NCBI GenBank assembly: GCA_903869595.1
Contig: CAIPZV010000033.1
Coordinates: forward strand, 1-64,000
Direction: 5' to 3'
Origin: an uncultured beta proteobacterium
GTDB lineage: Bacteria > Pseudomonadota > Gammaproteobacteria > Burkholderiales > Burkholderiaceae_C
Length of the DNA stretch: 64,000 bases
A program made the translations under genes and the position numbers. The notes below the pieces were generated by a model. That model saw nothing but the letters and a program-made list of their open reading frames with translations. It ran no database searches and had not been told where the DNA came from. Positions 33,966 to 42,902 of this stretch are shown in pieces. Within the stretch, counting starts at the first letter, position 1. Each line of letters begins with the position of its first letter.

Positions 33966-35348
33966 AGCGCCCCGCACCCATGCCAAGGTGTCGTCCAGCG
34001 CCAACTTCGCACGCGCCAGCATGGTGTCGATTTCGGCTTCGGTGATGATCAAGGGCGGTGAGAAGGCGATGACATCGCCCATCAGCACCCGCAGGATCAG
34101 GCCGTGGTGCTGCGCCCGCTTCACCAAGTAAGCACCTACGCCGCGCTTGGGGTCAAAGGGCGTGCGATTGGCCGGGTCAGCGGCCAGTTCGATAGCGCCG
34201 ATCAGGCCCAGGCCGCGGGCGTTGCCTACCAGCGGATGGTCCTTGAAGGCCTGAATGCCTTGTTGCAAACGCGGGGCCACCTTTTGCACATGCGCAAGAA
34301 TTTGGTCGCTCTCGTAAATGCGCAGCGTTTCGAGTGCCACGGCGCAGGCCAGCGGGTGGCCGCTGTAGGTGTAACCATGGCCGAAGACGCCGATCTCGGC
34401 ACTGGCATCGGCAATAGCTTGGTAAATCTCGTTGGACACATACAGCGCGGACATGGGCACATAGGCCGAGGTCAGCATCTTGGCCACGGTCACCATGTCG
34501 GGCTTGAGGTCGTACACCTCGGTGCCGAAGTTTTTACCCAGGCGGCCAAAGGCGGTAATCACTTCATCCACCAAAAACAGGATGTCGTATTTTTTGAGCA
34601 GCGCCTGCACGCCGGCAAAGTAGCCGGGCGGCGGGATGATCACGCCGCCTGCACCCTGCACCGGCTCGGCGATGAAGGCGGCCACCGTATCCGGCCCTTC
34701 GCGCAAGATGGTGTCTTCTAATTCTTTGAGCAGGCGGGTCACGAAATCGGCCTCGGTTTCACCAGGCAGGCCAAAGCCATAAAAGTGCGGGCAGCTAACC
34801 CGCACAATGCCGGGCAGCGGTAGGTCAAAGTTTTGGTGCATGCTGCCCAGGCCGGACAGGGATGCCGCAGCGGCCGTGACGCCGTGGTAGCCCTTGTTGC
34901 GCGCAATGATTTTTTTCTTGAGTGGGCGGCCTTTGGCGTTGTTGTAATAGCGCACCAGTTTGAAGGCGGTGTCGTTGGACTCCGAACCCGAGTTGGCAAA
35001 CAACAAACGCGCACCCGGGATAGGCGACCAGCGCACCAATGTTTCCACCAGCTCAGTGACCGGGCCGGGCACCTTGCCCGAAAACGAGTGGTAGTAGGGC
35101 AGCGTCAGCATCTGCTTGTAGGCAGCCTCGGCCAGGCGCTTTTCCGAAAAGCCCAGCGATGCGCACCACAGACCGGCCATGCCTTCGATGTAGGCCTTGC
35201 CGTGTTCGTCAAACACTTGCACACCTTCGCCGCGCACGATCACCAGTGGGCCATCTTGTTCTAGCTGGCGCAGTTGGGTATAGGGGTGTAAATGGTGGCG
35301 CAGGTCACTTTGGCCTGCGGGCGAGATTTCAGCTTTGGGGTGGTTCAT
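33963..35348 (-). CDS. omega-aminotransferase (class III, pyruvate-dependent)
   Basis: A 461-residue class III PLP aminotransferase of the omega-amino acid/putrescine--pyruvate type. Features: GMAGLWCASLGFSEKRL, FANSGSESNDTAFKLVRYYN, RNKGYHGVTAAAASLSG, LFLVDEVITAFGRLG and the PLP lysine in VTVAKMLTSAYVPM. It probably moves amino groups from polyamines or beta-alanine-like amines to pyruvate. The start at 35348 gives the common N-terminus. No partner gene (such as aldehyde dehydrogenase) is next to it. Confidence 0.9.
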   Translation of the reverse strand: MNHPKAEISPAGQSDLRHHLHPYTQLRQLEQDGPLVIVRGEGVQVFDEHGKAYIEGMAGLWCASLGFSEKRLAEAAYKQMLTLPYYHSFSGKVPGPVTELVETLVRWSPIPGARLLFANSGSESNDTAFKLVRYYNNAKGRPLKKKIIARNKGYHGVTAAAASLSGLGSMHQNFDLPLPGIVRVSCPHFYGFGLPGETEADFVTRLLKELEDTILREGPDTVAAFIAEPVQGAGGVIIPPPGYFAGVQALLKKYDILFLVDEVITAFGRLGKNFGTEVYDLKPDMVTVAKMLTSAYVPMSALYVSNEIYQAIADASAEIGVFGHGYTYSGHPLACAVALETLRIYESDQILAHVQKVAPRLQQGIQAFKDHPLVGNARGLGLIGAIELAADPANRTPFDPKRGVGAYLVKRAQHHGLILRVLMGDVIAFSPPLIITEAEIDTMLARAKLALDDTLAWVRGA

Positions 35349-35493
35349 AGCGCGGGGTTCTTTCTGCCTGAAGAAGTACAAAGGCCGCAGGCGACCATAC
35401 TGTATTCGACATTACTGCGCCCCAGCGCGCTTGCCAAATCGCGACCATGAAGGTGCTTGTTTGCATGCCGCCAGGCAAACAAGCTGGGAAGGC

Positions 35494-37329
35494 TTAGCGC
35501 GCCGGGCCGCGATTGCCGCCGCCTGGGCCGCCACGGCCACGCGGGCCGCCGGGGCGCGGTCCGCCGCCAAAGCCGCCGGGTGCGCCGCCAAAACCACCGC
35601 CGCCGCCTCCACCGCCATTGGGGCGCTTGCCTTGGTAGCCACCACCGCCGCCACGGCGTGCGCCGCGCTCGGCCATCATGTCCACGCTGGTGCGCATCGG
35701 GTCGGGCTGGCCGCCAGGGGCGCGCGGTACACGCGGCTCGCTGGGGAAATTCTTCATCGTGGGGTTGGCCAGCGGATTGCGGTTCTGGTGCGCACGCGCA
35801 TCATGCGAGCGCGGGGGCTGGTCTTCGTGGGCCATGGGGCCGTCGTCGTCACGCGGGAATCCGGCATCGCGGGGAAAGCCTGGGTCACGCGGGTAGCCAG
35901 GGTCACGCGGCGGGCGGTGCGGGCCGTTGCGGCCTGCACCTTGGCGCGGTGGGCCGTTGCGCGGGCCATTACTGGGGCCGTTACCGTTCCCGTTACCCGG
36001 GCCATTGCGCGGCCCACGCGGACCGGCGCCAGGGCCACCGGTGCTTTTCTTTTCGCGCACGCGTTGCAGCATTTCAGTGCGCGCCGCTTTGGCGGCAGCC
36101 TGCATCACATCGCGGCTGGGTGGTTTGCCTGCGCCGCCCCAAATGGTTTGGCGGCCCATGGCGATGGGCTCGGCGCGCTCGCCCGGCTCGGGTTCAAAGC
36201 CGGGGATGACTTGCACTTCCAGGTGCTGCTTGGTAAAGCGCTCAATGTCTTGCATAAAGCCTTCTTCGTCCATGCAGACCAGGTTGATGGCCGTGCCATC
36301 GGCGCCGGCGCGGCCGGTGCGGCCAATGCGGTGCACATAGTCTTCGCTGACGTTGGGGATTTCATAGTTCACCACGTGCGGTAAATCGTCGATGTCGATG
36401 CCGCGCGCGGCAATGTCGGTGGCGACCAGGGCGCGCACATCGCCGCTCTTGAAACCGGCCAGCGCCTGGGTGCGCGCAGCCTGGCTTTTGTTGCCATGCA
36501 GGGCCATGGCGCTGACGCCGTTTTTCTCCAGGTATTCGGCCACGTTGTTGGCGCCAAATTTGGTGCGGGTAAAGACCAGCACCTGGCTCCAGTTTTGGCT
36601 GTTGATGATGTGCGCCAGCAGAGCTTTTTTCTTGCCGCGCCCTACCGGGTGGATGATCTGGTTGATGCGCTGCACCGTGGTGTTGCGCGGCGTCACTTGC
36701 ACGCTTTGCGGGTCTTTGAGTAGCGTGGCGGCCAGGTCGCGAATCTCGTCGCTGAAGGTCGCCGAGAACAGCAGGCTTTGCTTGTCGCGCGGCACCAGGG
36801 CCAGCACTTTTTTCACGTCATGGATAAAGCCCATGTCCAGCATGCGGTCGGCTTCGTCGAGCACCAAAATTTGTACTTGGCCCAGGTCCAGCATGCCTTG
36901 TTGGTGCAGGTCTAGCAGTCGGCCGGGGGTGGCTACCAGCAAGTCCACGCCACGCTTGAGCTTGGCGATTTGCGGATTCATGCCCACGCCGCCAAAGATG
37001 ACGGTGCTCGAAAGCTCTAAGTATTTGCCGTAGGTGCGGATGGATTCTTCAATTTGCGCGGCCAGTTCGCGCGTGGGGGTGAGCATCAAGGCGCGGATGC
37101 CAACGCCGCCAAATTTGTTGGTTGCCGCCTCGGTAGTGGACAGGCGTTGCAGGATGGGTAGGGTAAAGGCAGCGGTTTTTCCGGTGCCGGTTTGGGCGCC
37201 GCCCAAGAGGTCGTGGCCGGCCAGGACCAGGGGAATCGCCTGCGCCTGGATGGCGGTGGGCGTTTCGTAGCCTTGCTCGCGCACGGCTTTAAGGATGGCG
37301 GGCGCCAGATTCAATTCATCGAAGTTCAT
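35494..37329 (-). CDS. rhlE: DEAD-box RNA helicase, RhlE type
   Basis: Unwinds RNA, typically in ribosome assembly and cold adaptation. Core motifs: Q-motif region [13 protein letters not shown], Walker [21 protein letters not shown] ([13 protein letters not shown]), SAT (FSATFS), RGIDIDD and [10 protein letters not shown]. Residues from about 400 on form a long disordered tail of Gly, Asn, Arg and Pro with repeats ([20 protein letters not shown]) and a Gly-rich end with RGG-like elements. ATG 37329 is preferred to 37371. The tail is long for the family. Confidence 0.9.
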   Translation of the reverse strand: MNFDELNLAPAILKAVREQGYETPTAIQAQAIPLVLAGHDLLGGAQTGTGKTAAFTLPILQRLSTTEAATNKFGGVGIRALMLTPTRELAAQIEESIRTYGKYLELSSTVIFGGVGMNPQIAKLKRGVDLLVATPGRLLDLHQQGMLDLGQVQILVLDEADRMLDMGFIHDVKKVLALVPRDKQSLLFSATFSDEIRDLAATLLKDPQSVQVTPRNTTVQRINQIIHPVGRGKKKALLAHIINSQNWSQVLVFTRTKFGANNVAEYLEKNGVSAMALHGNKSQAARTQALAGFKSGDVRALVATDIAARGIDIDDLPHVVNYEIPNVSEDYVHRIGRTGRAGADGTAINLVCMDEEGFMQDIERFTKQHLEVQVIPGFEPEPGERAEPIAMGRQTIWGGAGKPPSRDVMQAAAKAARTEMLQRVREKKSTGGPGAGPRGPRNGPGNGNGNGPSNGPRNGPPRQGAGRNGPHRPPRDPGYPRDPGFPRDAGFPRDDDGPMAHEDQPPRSHDARAHQNRNPLANPTMKNFPSEPRVPRAPGGQPDPMRTSVDMMAERGARRGGGGGYQGKRPNGGGGGGGGFGGAPGGFGGGPRPGGPRGRGGPGGGNRGPAR

Positions 37330-37335
37330 ACAGAA

Positions 37336-37349
37336 GCGTCCGAGGACGC
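37336..37349. promoter_or_regulatory. palindrome in the rhlE leader
   Basis: GCGTCCGAGGACGC is a near-perfect 14-base palindrome (GCGTCC/GGACGC) ending seven bases upstream of the rhlE ATG on the minus strand. As RNA it could form a 5-bp stem that includes the GGA of any ribosome site, so temperature- or protein-sensitive control of translation is conceivable. Confidence 0.3.
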
Positions 37350-37608
37350 ATACATACCGGCCGGTCCGCACGGGTTGGTGGTGTGCGGTCAGTCAAAGGC
37401 AGGCAGGTTCAAAGGGCGGGACGCCGACGTGTAGGGCAGTCCCCAGCATGGTGCTGGCGCTGCGGGCAACTGAAGCTCCGCAGACCTGCGCATTGTCGCA
37501 CGTTGCGTCGGCGGGCATTTGCAGCCCCGGGCGCCAGAGGCCCGCGCCCGGCGCGCTGCGTCGATAATGCGCGCTTTACCCAATTAGCTCTGATAGACAC
37601 CCACCGCA

Positions 37609-39270
37609 ATGGCCCAATACGTTTTCTCCATGAACCGCGTCGGCAAGATCGTGCCGCCCAAGCGTCATATTCTTAAAGACATTTCGCTCAGCTTTTTCCC
37701 CGGCGCCAAGATCGGCGTGCTGGGCACCAATGGGTCGGGCAAGTCCACGCTGCTCAAAATCATGGCCGGCATTGACAAGGAGATCGAGGGCGAAGCCATA
37801 CCCATGGCCGGCCTGAACATCGGCTACCTGCCGCAAGAGCCGCAGCTGGACCCGACCCAAACCGTGCGCGAAAGCGTGGAAGCGGGTATGGGCAAGGTCA
37901 TGTCCGCCAAGGCCCGTTTGGAGGAGGTCTATACCGCCTACGGCGAAGAAAACGCCGACTTTGACGCCCTGGCCGCCGAGCAGGCTGAGTTGGAGGCCAT
38001 CATCGCCACGGCGGGCACCGATTCCGAACACCAATTAGAGATCGCCGCCGACGCGCTGCGCCTGCCGCCTTGGGAGGCCAATATCGGCGTGCTCTCCGGG
38101 GGCGAAAAGCGCCGCGTCGCCTTGTGCCGTTTGCTGCTGTCCAAGCCTGACATGCTGCTTCTGGACGAGCCCACCAACCACTTGGACGCCGAATCGGTGG
38201 ACTGGCTGGAGCAGTTTTTGCAGCGCTACCCCGGCACCGTGGTGGCCATCACCCATGACCGCTACTTCCTGGATAACGCGGCCGAGTGGATTTTGGAGCT
38301 GGACCGTGGCTCGGGCATCCCCTACAAAGGCAATTACAGCGACTGGCTGAGCCAAAAGCAAGCGCGCTTAGAGGCCGAGCAAAAAGGCGAGGAAGCGCGC
38401 GCCAAGGCCTTGAAGAAAGAGCTGGAATGGTCACGCCAAAACCCCAAGGCTCGCCAAGCCAAGAGCAAAGCGCGTCTGGCCCGCTTTGAAGAACTGAGCG
38501 ATTTCGAATACCAAAAGCGCAACGAGACCAACGAAATTTTCATCCCCGTGGCCGAGCGCCTGGGCCAGGAAGTGATCGAGTTTGTCAATGTGACCAAGTC
38601 CTTCGGCGACCGGGTGCTGATCGACAACCTGAGCTTTAAAGTGCCGCCCGGCGCTATCGTGGGCATCATCGGGCCCAATGGCGCGGGTAAATCGACGCTC
38701 TTCAAAATGATTGCCGGACGCGAAAAAGCCGATTCGGGCGAGGTGAAGATCGGCCAAACCGTGAAGATGGCTTTTGTGGACCAGCACCGCGACGAACTGG
38801 CCAACGACAAAACCGTGTGGGAAGACGTATCTGGTGGCTTGGATATTCTGAACGTCGGCAAATTCCAGATGGCCAGCCGCGCCTACTGTGGACGTTTTAA
38901 CTTCAACGGTGCGGACCAGCAAAAGAAAGTCGGCATGCTCTCGGGCGGTGAGCGCGGACGCTTGCACCTGGCCAAGACGCTGATTGCTGGCGGCAATGTG
39001 CTGATGCTGGACGAGCCGTCTAACGACTTGGACGTGGAAACCCTGCGCGCCCTGGAAGACGCGCTTTTAGAGTTTGCCGGCACGCTGATGGTCATCAGCC
39101 ATGACCGCTGGTTTTTGGACCGTATTGCCACCCACATCCTGGCCTGCGAGGGCGACAGCCAGTGGGTGTTCTACAGCGGCAACTACCAGGAATACGAAGC
39201 CGACAAGAAAAAACGCCTGGGCGAAGAGGGTGCCAAACCCAAGCGCATGCGTTACAAAGCGCTTAAATAA
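37609..39270 (+). CDS. ettA: energy-dependent translational throttle protein (ABC-F ATPase)
   Basis: Binds the ribosomal E site and gates translation by ATP/ADP ratio. Two ABC domains in one 553-residue chain: Walker A GTNGSGKSTLL and GPNGAGKSTLF, signature LSGGEKRRVAL and LSGGERGRLHL, Walker B LLLDEPTNHLD and LMLDEPSNDLD. The helical linker between domains (KKELEWSRQNPKARQAKSKA) and the arm are typical of EttA. N-terminus QYVFSMNRVGKIVPP is the EttA start. Confidence 0.95.
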   Translation: MAQYVFSMNRVGKIVPPKRHILKDISLSFFPGAKIGVLGTNGSGKSTLLKIMAGIDKEIEGEAIPMAGLNIGYLPQEPQLDPTQTVRESVEAGMGKVMSAKARLEEVYTAYGEENADFDALAAEQAELEAIIATAGTDSEHQLEIAADALRLPPWEANIGVLSGGEKRRVALCRLLLSKPDMLLLDEPTNHLDAESVDWLEQFLQRYPGTVVAITHDRYFLDNAAEWILELDRGSGIPYKGNYSDWLSQKQARLEAEQKGEEARAKALKKELEWSRQNPKARQAKSKARLARFEELSDFEYQKRNETNEIFIPVAERLGQEVIEFVNVTKSFGDRVLIDNLSFKVPPGAIVGIIGPNGAGKSTLFKMIAGREKADSGEVKIGQTVKMAFVDQHRDELANDKTVWEDVSGGLDILNVGKFQMASRAYCGRFNFNGADQQKKVGMLSGGERGRLHLAKTLIAGGNVLMLDEPSNDLDVETLRALEDALLEFAGTLMVISHDRWFLDRIATHILACEGDSQWVFYSGNYQEYEADKKKRLGEEGAKPKRMRYKALK

Positions 39271-39341
39271 TTTCAGGCGCAATGCTGAAAGGCCGATAGG
39301 CCGCGCGCCACCGCGTTGGCACTTTGTTTGAAAGGACCGCC

Positions 39342-40979
39342 ATGACATCCATCTTCGACCAAGGCCTGGACAAAAACGCGGCCAATTTTGTGGCCTTGTC
39401 GCCGGTAAGTTTTGTGGAGCGCACCGCCGAGGTGTTTGGCGATTTGCCAGCGGTGATTCACGGTCAACGCCGCTACACCTGGGCGCAAACGCGCGAGCGC
39501 AGTGCGCGCCTGGCAGCGGCACTTCGCGCCAGTGGCGTGGTGCGCGGCAGCACGGTCAGCGCCATGCTGTCCAACACGCCGGAAATGGTAGAGGCCCATT
39601 ACGCGGTGCCGGCGCTCAATGCCGTGCTCAACACCCTGAACACCCGCCTGGACCCGGCCCTGCTGGCCTGGCAAATGAACCATTGCGAAGCCAGTGTGTT
39701 GCTGACCGACAGCGAGTTTGGTGGCGTCATGCGCGAAGCGCTGCGCATCTTGCGCGAAACGCATGGACGCGAGTTGCTGGTGGTTGATGTTTGCGACAGC
39801 GAATGGACTGGAAGCAGCGAGCGCGTAGGCACGCTGGAATACGAAAGCTGGCTGGCCGCGCACGCGCCGCTACCCGTTTTGCAAGGACCGCAAGACGAGT
39901 GGGATGCGATTGCGGTCAGTTACACCTCTGGCACCACCGGCGACCCCAAGGGCGTGGTCACCCACCACCGAGGCGCTTACCTCAACGCCGTGTGCAATGC
40001 CAGCACCTGGACCATGCCGCAGTTTCCGGTCTATTTGTGGACGCTGCCTATGTTCCACTGCAACGGCTGGTGCTTTCCGTGGACAGTGGCCATGCAAGCA
40101 GGAACGCATGTCTGCCTGCGCAAAGTAGAGGCCGCGCCGATTTTGTCGGCCATCCGCGAATACCACGTGGACCATTACTGCGCCGCGCCTATCGTGCACA
40201 ACCTTTTGATCAACGCGCCTGCCGCTTTGCGCGAGGGCATTAGCCATGCGGTGCGCGGCATGGTGGCCGGTGCGGCGCCGCCTGCGTCCATGATCGAAGG
40301 CATGGCCCATATCGGCTTTGACATTACGCACGTCTATGGCCTCACCGAAGTCTATGGCCCGGCTTCGGTAGCGGCCAAGCGTACCGCGTGGGCCGCGCAA
40401 ACCGCGTCCGAGCAAACCCGCCTCAACGGGCGCCAGGGCGTGCGCTACACGTTGCAAGAAGGCATGACGGTGATGGACCCCCAGCTTATGCAAGAGCTGC
40501 CTGCCGACGGCCAGACCATGGGCGAGATCATGTTTCGCGGCAATATCGTGATGAAGGGTTACCTAAAAAACTCCAAGGCCACTGCTGATGCCTTTGCCGG
40601 GGGCTGGTTTCATACCGGCGACCTGGCGGTGCTGGAGGCGGACCGCTACGTCAAGATCAGAGACCGCAGCAAAGACATCATCATCTCCGGTGGCGAGAAC
40701 ATCAGCTCGCTAGAAGTGGAAGACGCGCTCTACCGCCACAGCGCCGTGATGGCCTGCGCCGTGGTCGCCAAGCCGGACGAAAAATGGGGCGAAACGCCAG
40801 TGGCTTATGTGGAGTTGAAAGAAGGCGCCAGTGTCAGCGCCGCAGACTTGCTGGCGCATTGCAAATCCCTGCTGGCGGCCTACAAAGTGCCGCGTGATTT
40901 TCGGTTTGAGGCTATCCCTAAAACATCGACCGGCAAGATTCAAAAGTTTGAATTGCGCAAGCGCGCTGGGCTGGCATGA
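39342..40979 (+). CDS. acyl-CoA synthetase (AMP-forming)
   Basis: A 545-residue ANL-superfamily enzyme that activates a fatty or aromatic acid to its CoA thioester. Motifs: SYTSGTTGDPKGVVTHH, MFHCNGWCFPW, VYGLTEVYGPAS, GWFHTGDLAVLE, the hinge DRSKDIIISGGENISS and the C-terminal catalytic lysine in TSTGKIQKF. It resembles medium/long-chain acyl-CoA ligases. GAAAGGA precedes ATG 39342. The next gene, an adenylation enzyme, overlaps by four bases (ATGA), so they are co-expressed. Confidence 0.88.
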   Translation: MTSIFDQGLDKNAANFVALSPVSFVERTAEVFGDLPAVIHGQRRYTWAQTRERSARLAAALRASGVVRGSTVSAMLSNTPEMVEAHYAVPALNAVLNTLNTRLDPALLAWQMNHCEASVLLTDSEFGGVMREALRILRETHGRELLVVDVCDSEWTGSSERVGTLEYESWLAAHAPLPVLQGPQDEWDAIAVSYTSGTTGDPKGVVTHHRGAYLNAVCNASTWTMPQFPVYLWTLPMFHCNGWCFPWTVAMQAGTHVCLRKVEAAPILSAIREYHVDHYCAAPIVHNLLINAPAALREGISHAVRGMVAGAAPPASMIEGMAHIGFDITHVYGLTEVYGPASVAAKRTAWAAQTASEQTRLNGRQGVRYTLQEGMTVMDPQLMQELPADGQTMGEIMFRGNIVMKGYLKNSKATADAFAGGWFHTGDLAVLEADRYVKIRDRSKDIIISGGENISSLEVEDALYRHSAVMACAVVAKPDEKWGETPVAYVELKEGASVSAADLLAHCKSLLAAYKVPRDFRFEAIPKTSTGKIQKFELRKRAGLA

Positions 40980-42562
40980 GCCTGAGCGCGCTGCTGTTGG
41001 ATGCAGCTTGCCGCCACCCCGAGTGCTATGCATTACACATTGGCGAAGCGCGCACGACGTATGCGGATTTAACGCGCAGCGCACTGCATTTCGCCGCCCG
41101 CTTGCAGGTTCTGGGCGCGCAGCGCGAGGCGGTGGGCATCGTGGGCCAGCGCAAGCAGGGCAGCTATGCCGGGGTGCTAGGCATTGTGTACGCGGCCTGC
41201 CATTACGTGCCGCTCAAGGCCAAAGCGCCGCCTGATAAAACCATGGCGCTGCTGCGCGCCGCGAACATCCGCTTTTTGGTGGGCGACGAGGACGACTTGC
41301 GTCAAATGCAAACGCAGCTACAGGCCTCCGGACAAGGCGACGGGATCGTGGCCTATATCGCGCCGGACGGCGAGTGCACGGGCGGTAATGGCGACGATTG
41401 GCAGCGTGTCAATGCCGAGTCCATAGCGCCACTAGCCGAACCCTTGGCTTGCGAGGCCGATGCCTTGGCCTACATCTTGTTCACCTCCGGCTCTTCGGGC
41501 ACACCCAAGGGCGTGAAGGTCAGCCACGGCAATGTGTTGGCTTATCTGCATGCCATCCACAGCATGTGGAAATTAGAGCCGGGTTACCGCGCTTCGCAGT
41601 TCCATGATTTTTCATTCGACCCTTCGGTGTCCGATTTGTTCACCACCTGGTCGCTAGGCGGCGAGTTGTGCGTGGTGCCCGAGGCCGAGTTGATCGCCCC
41701 AGCGCATTTCATCCGGCGCAGCAATTTGCAGGTCTGGAGTTCGGTGCCCTCCATCGGCACGCTAATGCACAAGCTGGGCATGCTCAAAGCCGACAGTTTC
41801 CCCACGCTGCGCATCAGCCGCTTTGCCGGTGAACCCTTGCCCCGTCGCATGGCGCAGGCCTGGCAAGCGGCAGCGCCGGCCAGCACGGTGGAGAACCACT
41901 ACGGCCCTACCGAGGCGACTATCGATGTGGCGCGCCATGTCTATGTGCCTACTGAGGCAGACTTGCCTTTTGCGAATGACATTGTGCCGATCGGCAGTGC
42001 GTTTGCGGGCATGGACATTTGCATTCTGGACGAACAGCGCCAGCCGGTTCCCCAGGGCGTGACCGGGCAGATTGCCTTCAAAGGCCCGCAGCTTTCGCAA
42101 GGCTATTTGAATGACGCAAACAAAACAGACGCGGTATTTGTGCGGCTGGACTGGGACCAAAGTGGCGCCACCTGGTATTTGTCAGGCGACGCGGGCTTTG
42201 TGAATCCGCAAGGCCAGGTTGAATGCCTGGGCCGCATGGACAGCCAGATCAAAGTGGCGGGGCGCCGGGTGGAAATCGGCGAAATCGAAGCAGCACTTGC
42301 CAGCTTTGCGCCGCTCAGCGATGTGGTGGTGGTGGCCGTCAAAGATGCGCAAGGCCTGGTCACCGAATTGGTGGGTTTCATTACGGGCCAAGTCAGCGCG
42401 CAAGACTTGGCGGATATCAAAAAAGCCAGCGCGCGCAGCCTGGATGCGGTGTTTTTTCCAAAGCGCATCATGGCGCAGGCGCAATTGCCCTATGCCGTTA
42501 GCGGCAAAGTGGACCGGCGGGCTTTGTTGGAGTTGGCGCGCGCGTCGGTTGCCAAAGCTTGA
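40976..42562 (+). CDS. amino acid adenylation enzyme, DltA-like, stand-alone
   Basis: A 528-residue adenylation enzyme with no fused carrier domain. A3 LFTSGSSGTPKGVKVSH, A4 FSFDPSVSDLFTTW with the Asp that normally binds the amino group of an amino acid substrate, A5 ENHYGPTEATI, A8 GRMDSQIKVAGRRVEIGEIE and A10 PYAVSGKVDRRA with the catalytic lysine. This is the pattern of DltA (D-alanine:carrier ligase) and NRPS A domains. The separate carrier protein and MBOAT-like protein next to it complete a DltA/C/B-like set. Substrate not determined: D-Ala, other amino acid, or a related acid. Confidence 0.8.
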   Translation: MSLSALLLDAACRHPECYALHIGEARTTYADLTRSALHFAARLQVLGAQREAVGIVGQRKQGSYAGVLGIVYAACHYVPLKAKAPPDKTMALLRAANIRFLVGDEDDLRQMQTQLQASGQGDGIVAYIAPDGECTGGNGDDWQRVNAESIAPLAEPLACEADALAYILFTSGSSGTPKGVKVSHGNVLAYLHAIHSMWKLEPGYRASQFHDFSFDPSVSDLFTTWSLGGELCVVPEAELIAPAHFIRRSNLQVWSSVPSIGTLMHKLGMLKADSFPTLRISRFAGEPLPRRMAQAWQAAAPASTVENHYGPTEATIDVARHVYVPTEADLPFANDIVPIGSAFAGMDICILDEQRQPVPQGVTGQIAFKGPQLSQGYLNDANKTDAVFVRLDWDQSGATWYLSGDAGFVNPQGQVECLGRMDSQIKVAGRRVEIGEIEAALASFAPLSDVVVVAVKDAQGLVTELVGFITGQVSAQDLADIKKASARSLDAVFFPKRIMAQAQLPYAVSGKVDRRALLELARASVAKA

Positions 42563-42573
42563 ACAGCTTTGGC
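42551..42573. terminator. hairpin over the end of the adenylation gene
   Basis: GCCAAAGC and GCTTTGGC make a perfect 8-bp stem around TTGAACA, including the stop codon. A terminator or mRNA-end hairpin is likely, although no T-run follows. Confidence 0.4.
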
Positions 42574-42591
42574 ACGAAGTCGCGGTGCATG

Positions 42592-42618
42592 ACAGCGCTT
42601 GACGCTAGATCGCGCTGT
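42592..42618. terminator. hairpin between convergent adenylation and carrier genes
   Basis: ACAGCGC and GCGCTGT pair perfectly across a 13-base loop in the short gap before the carrier gene's 3' end. It could serve transcripts from both directions; neither side has a T-run. Confidence 0.35.
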
Positions 42619-42638
42619 TAGGTCATGGCCTATAAGCC

Positions 42639-42902
42639 TTACCGCGTGGTGGCGCTGCTATGTTCCTGGATAAACACGGCGATATCCGCCACCGTATCGA
42701 GCAGCGGCGCTTCAAAATGCACGGTAGAAAAATCGATCTGGTAGTTTTCTTCCAGGTGCATCACCAATTGCATGAGCGAGAAAGAATCGATACGGCCACT
42801 GAGGAACAGCGAGTCGGTGTCCGAAAACTCTTGGGTATCCATAGCTTGCGTTAGCAATTGCTGCAAATAAGGGCGCAGGCTTTGGTGGAGCTTAGTGTTC
42901 AT
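42639..42902 (-). CDS. acyl/peptidyl carrier protein, DltC-like
   Basis: An 87-residue free carrier protein. The phosphopantetheine serine is in GRIDSFSLMQL, matching the LDSxxxxxL form of DltC and related carriers; the acidic helix LVMHLEENYQIDF follows. Its start overlaps the stop of the membrane protein gene (ATGA), so both are translated together. It should accept the acyl group from the adjacent adenylation enzyme and hand it to the membrane protein. Confidence 0.85.
   Translation of the reverse strand: MNTKLHQSLRPYLQQLLTQAMDTQEFSDTDSLFLSGRIDSFSLMQLVMHLEENYQIDFSTVHFEAPLLDTVADIAVFIQEHSSATTR

Noticed and set aside
33415..33966. 183-codon frame across the RelE gene
   Set aside because: It overlaps the toxin in another frame and has low-complexity Arg/Pro composition. 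Only its last residues (LFVRAA) were kept, as evidence for the direct repeat.
42592..42618. Possible attachment site or recombination core at the convergent hairpins
   Set aside because: No integrase or repeated copy was found nearby; transcription-end hairpins explain it more simply.
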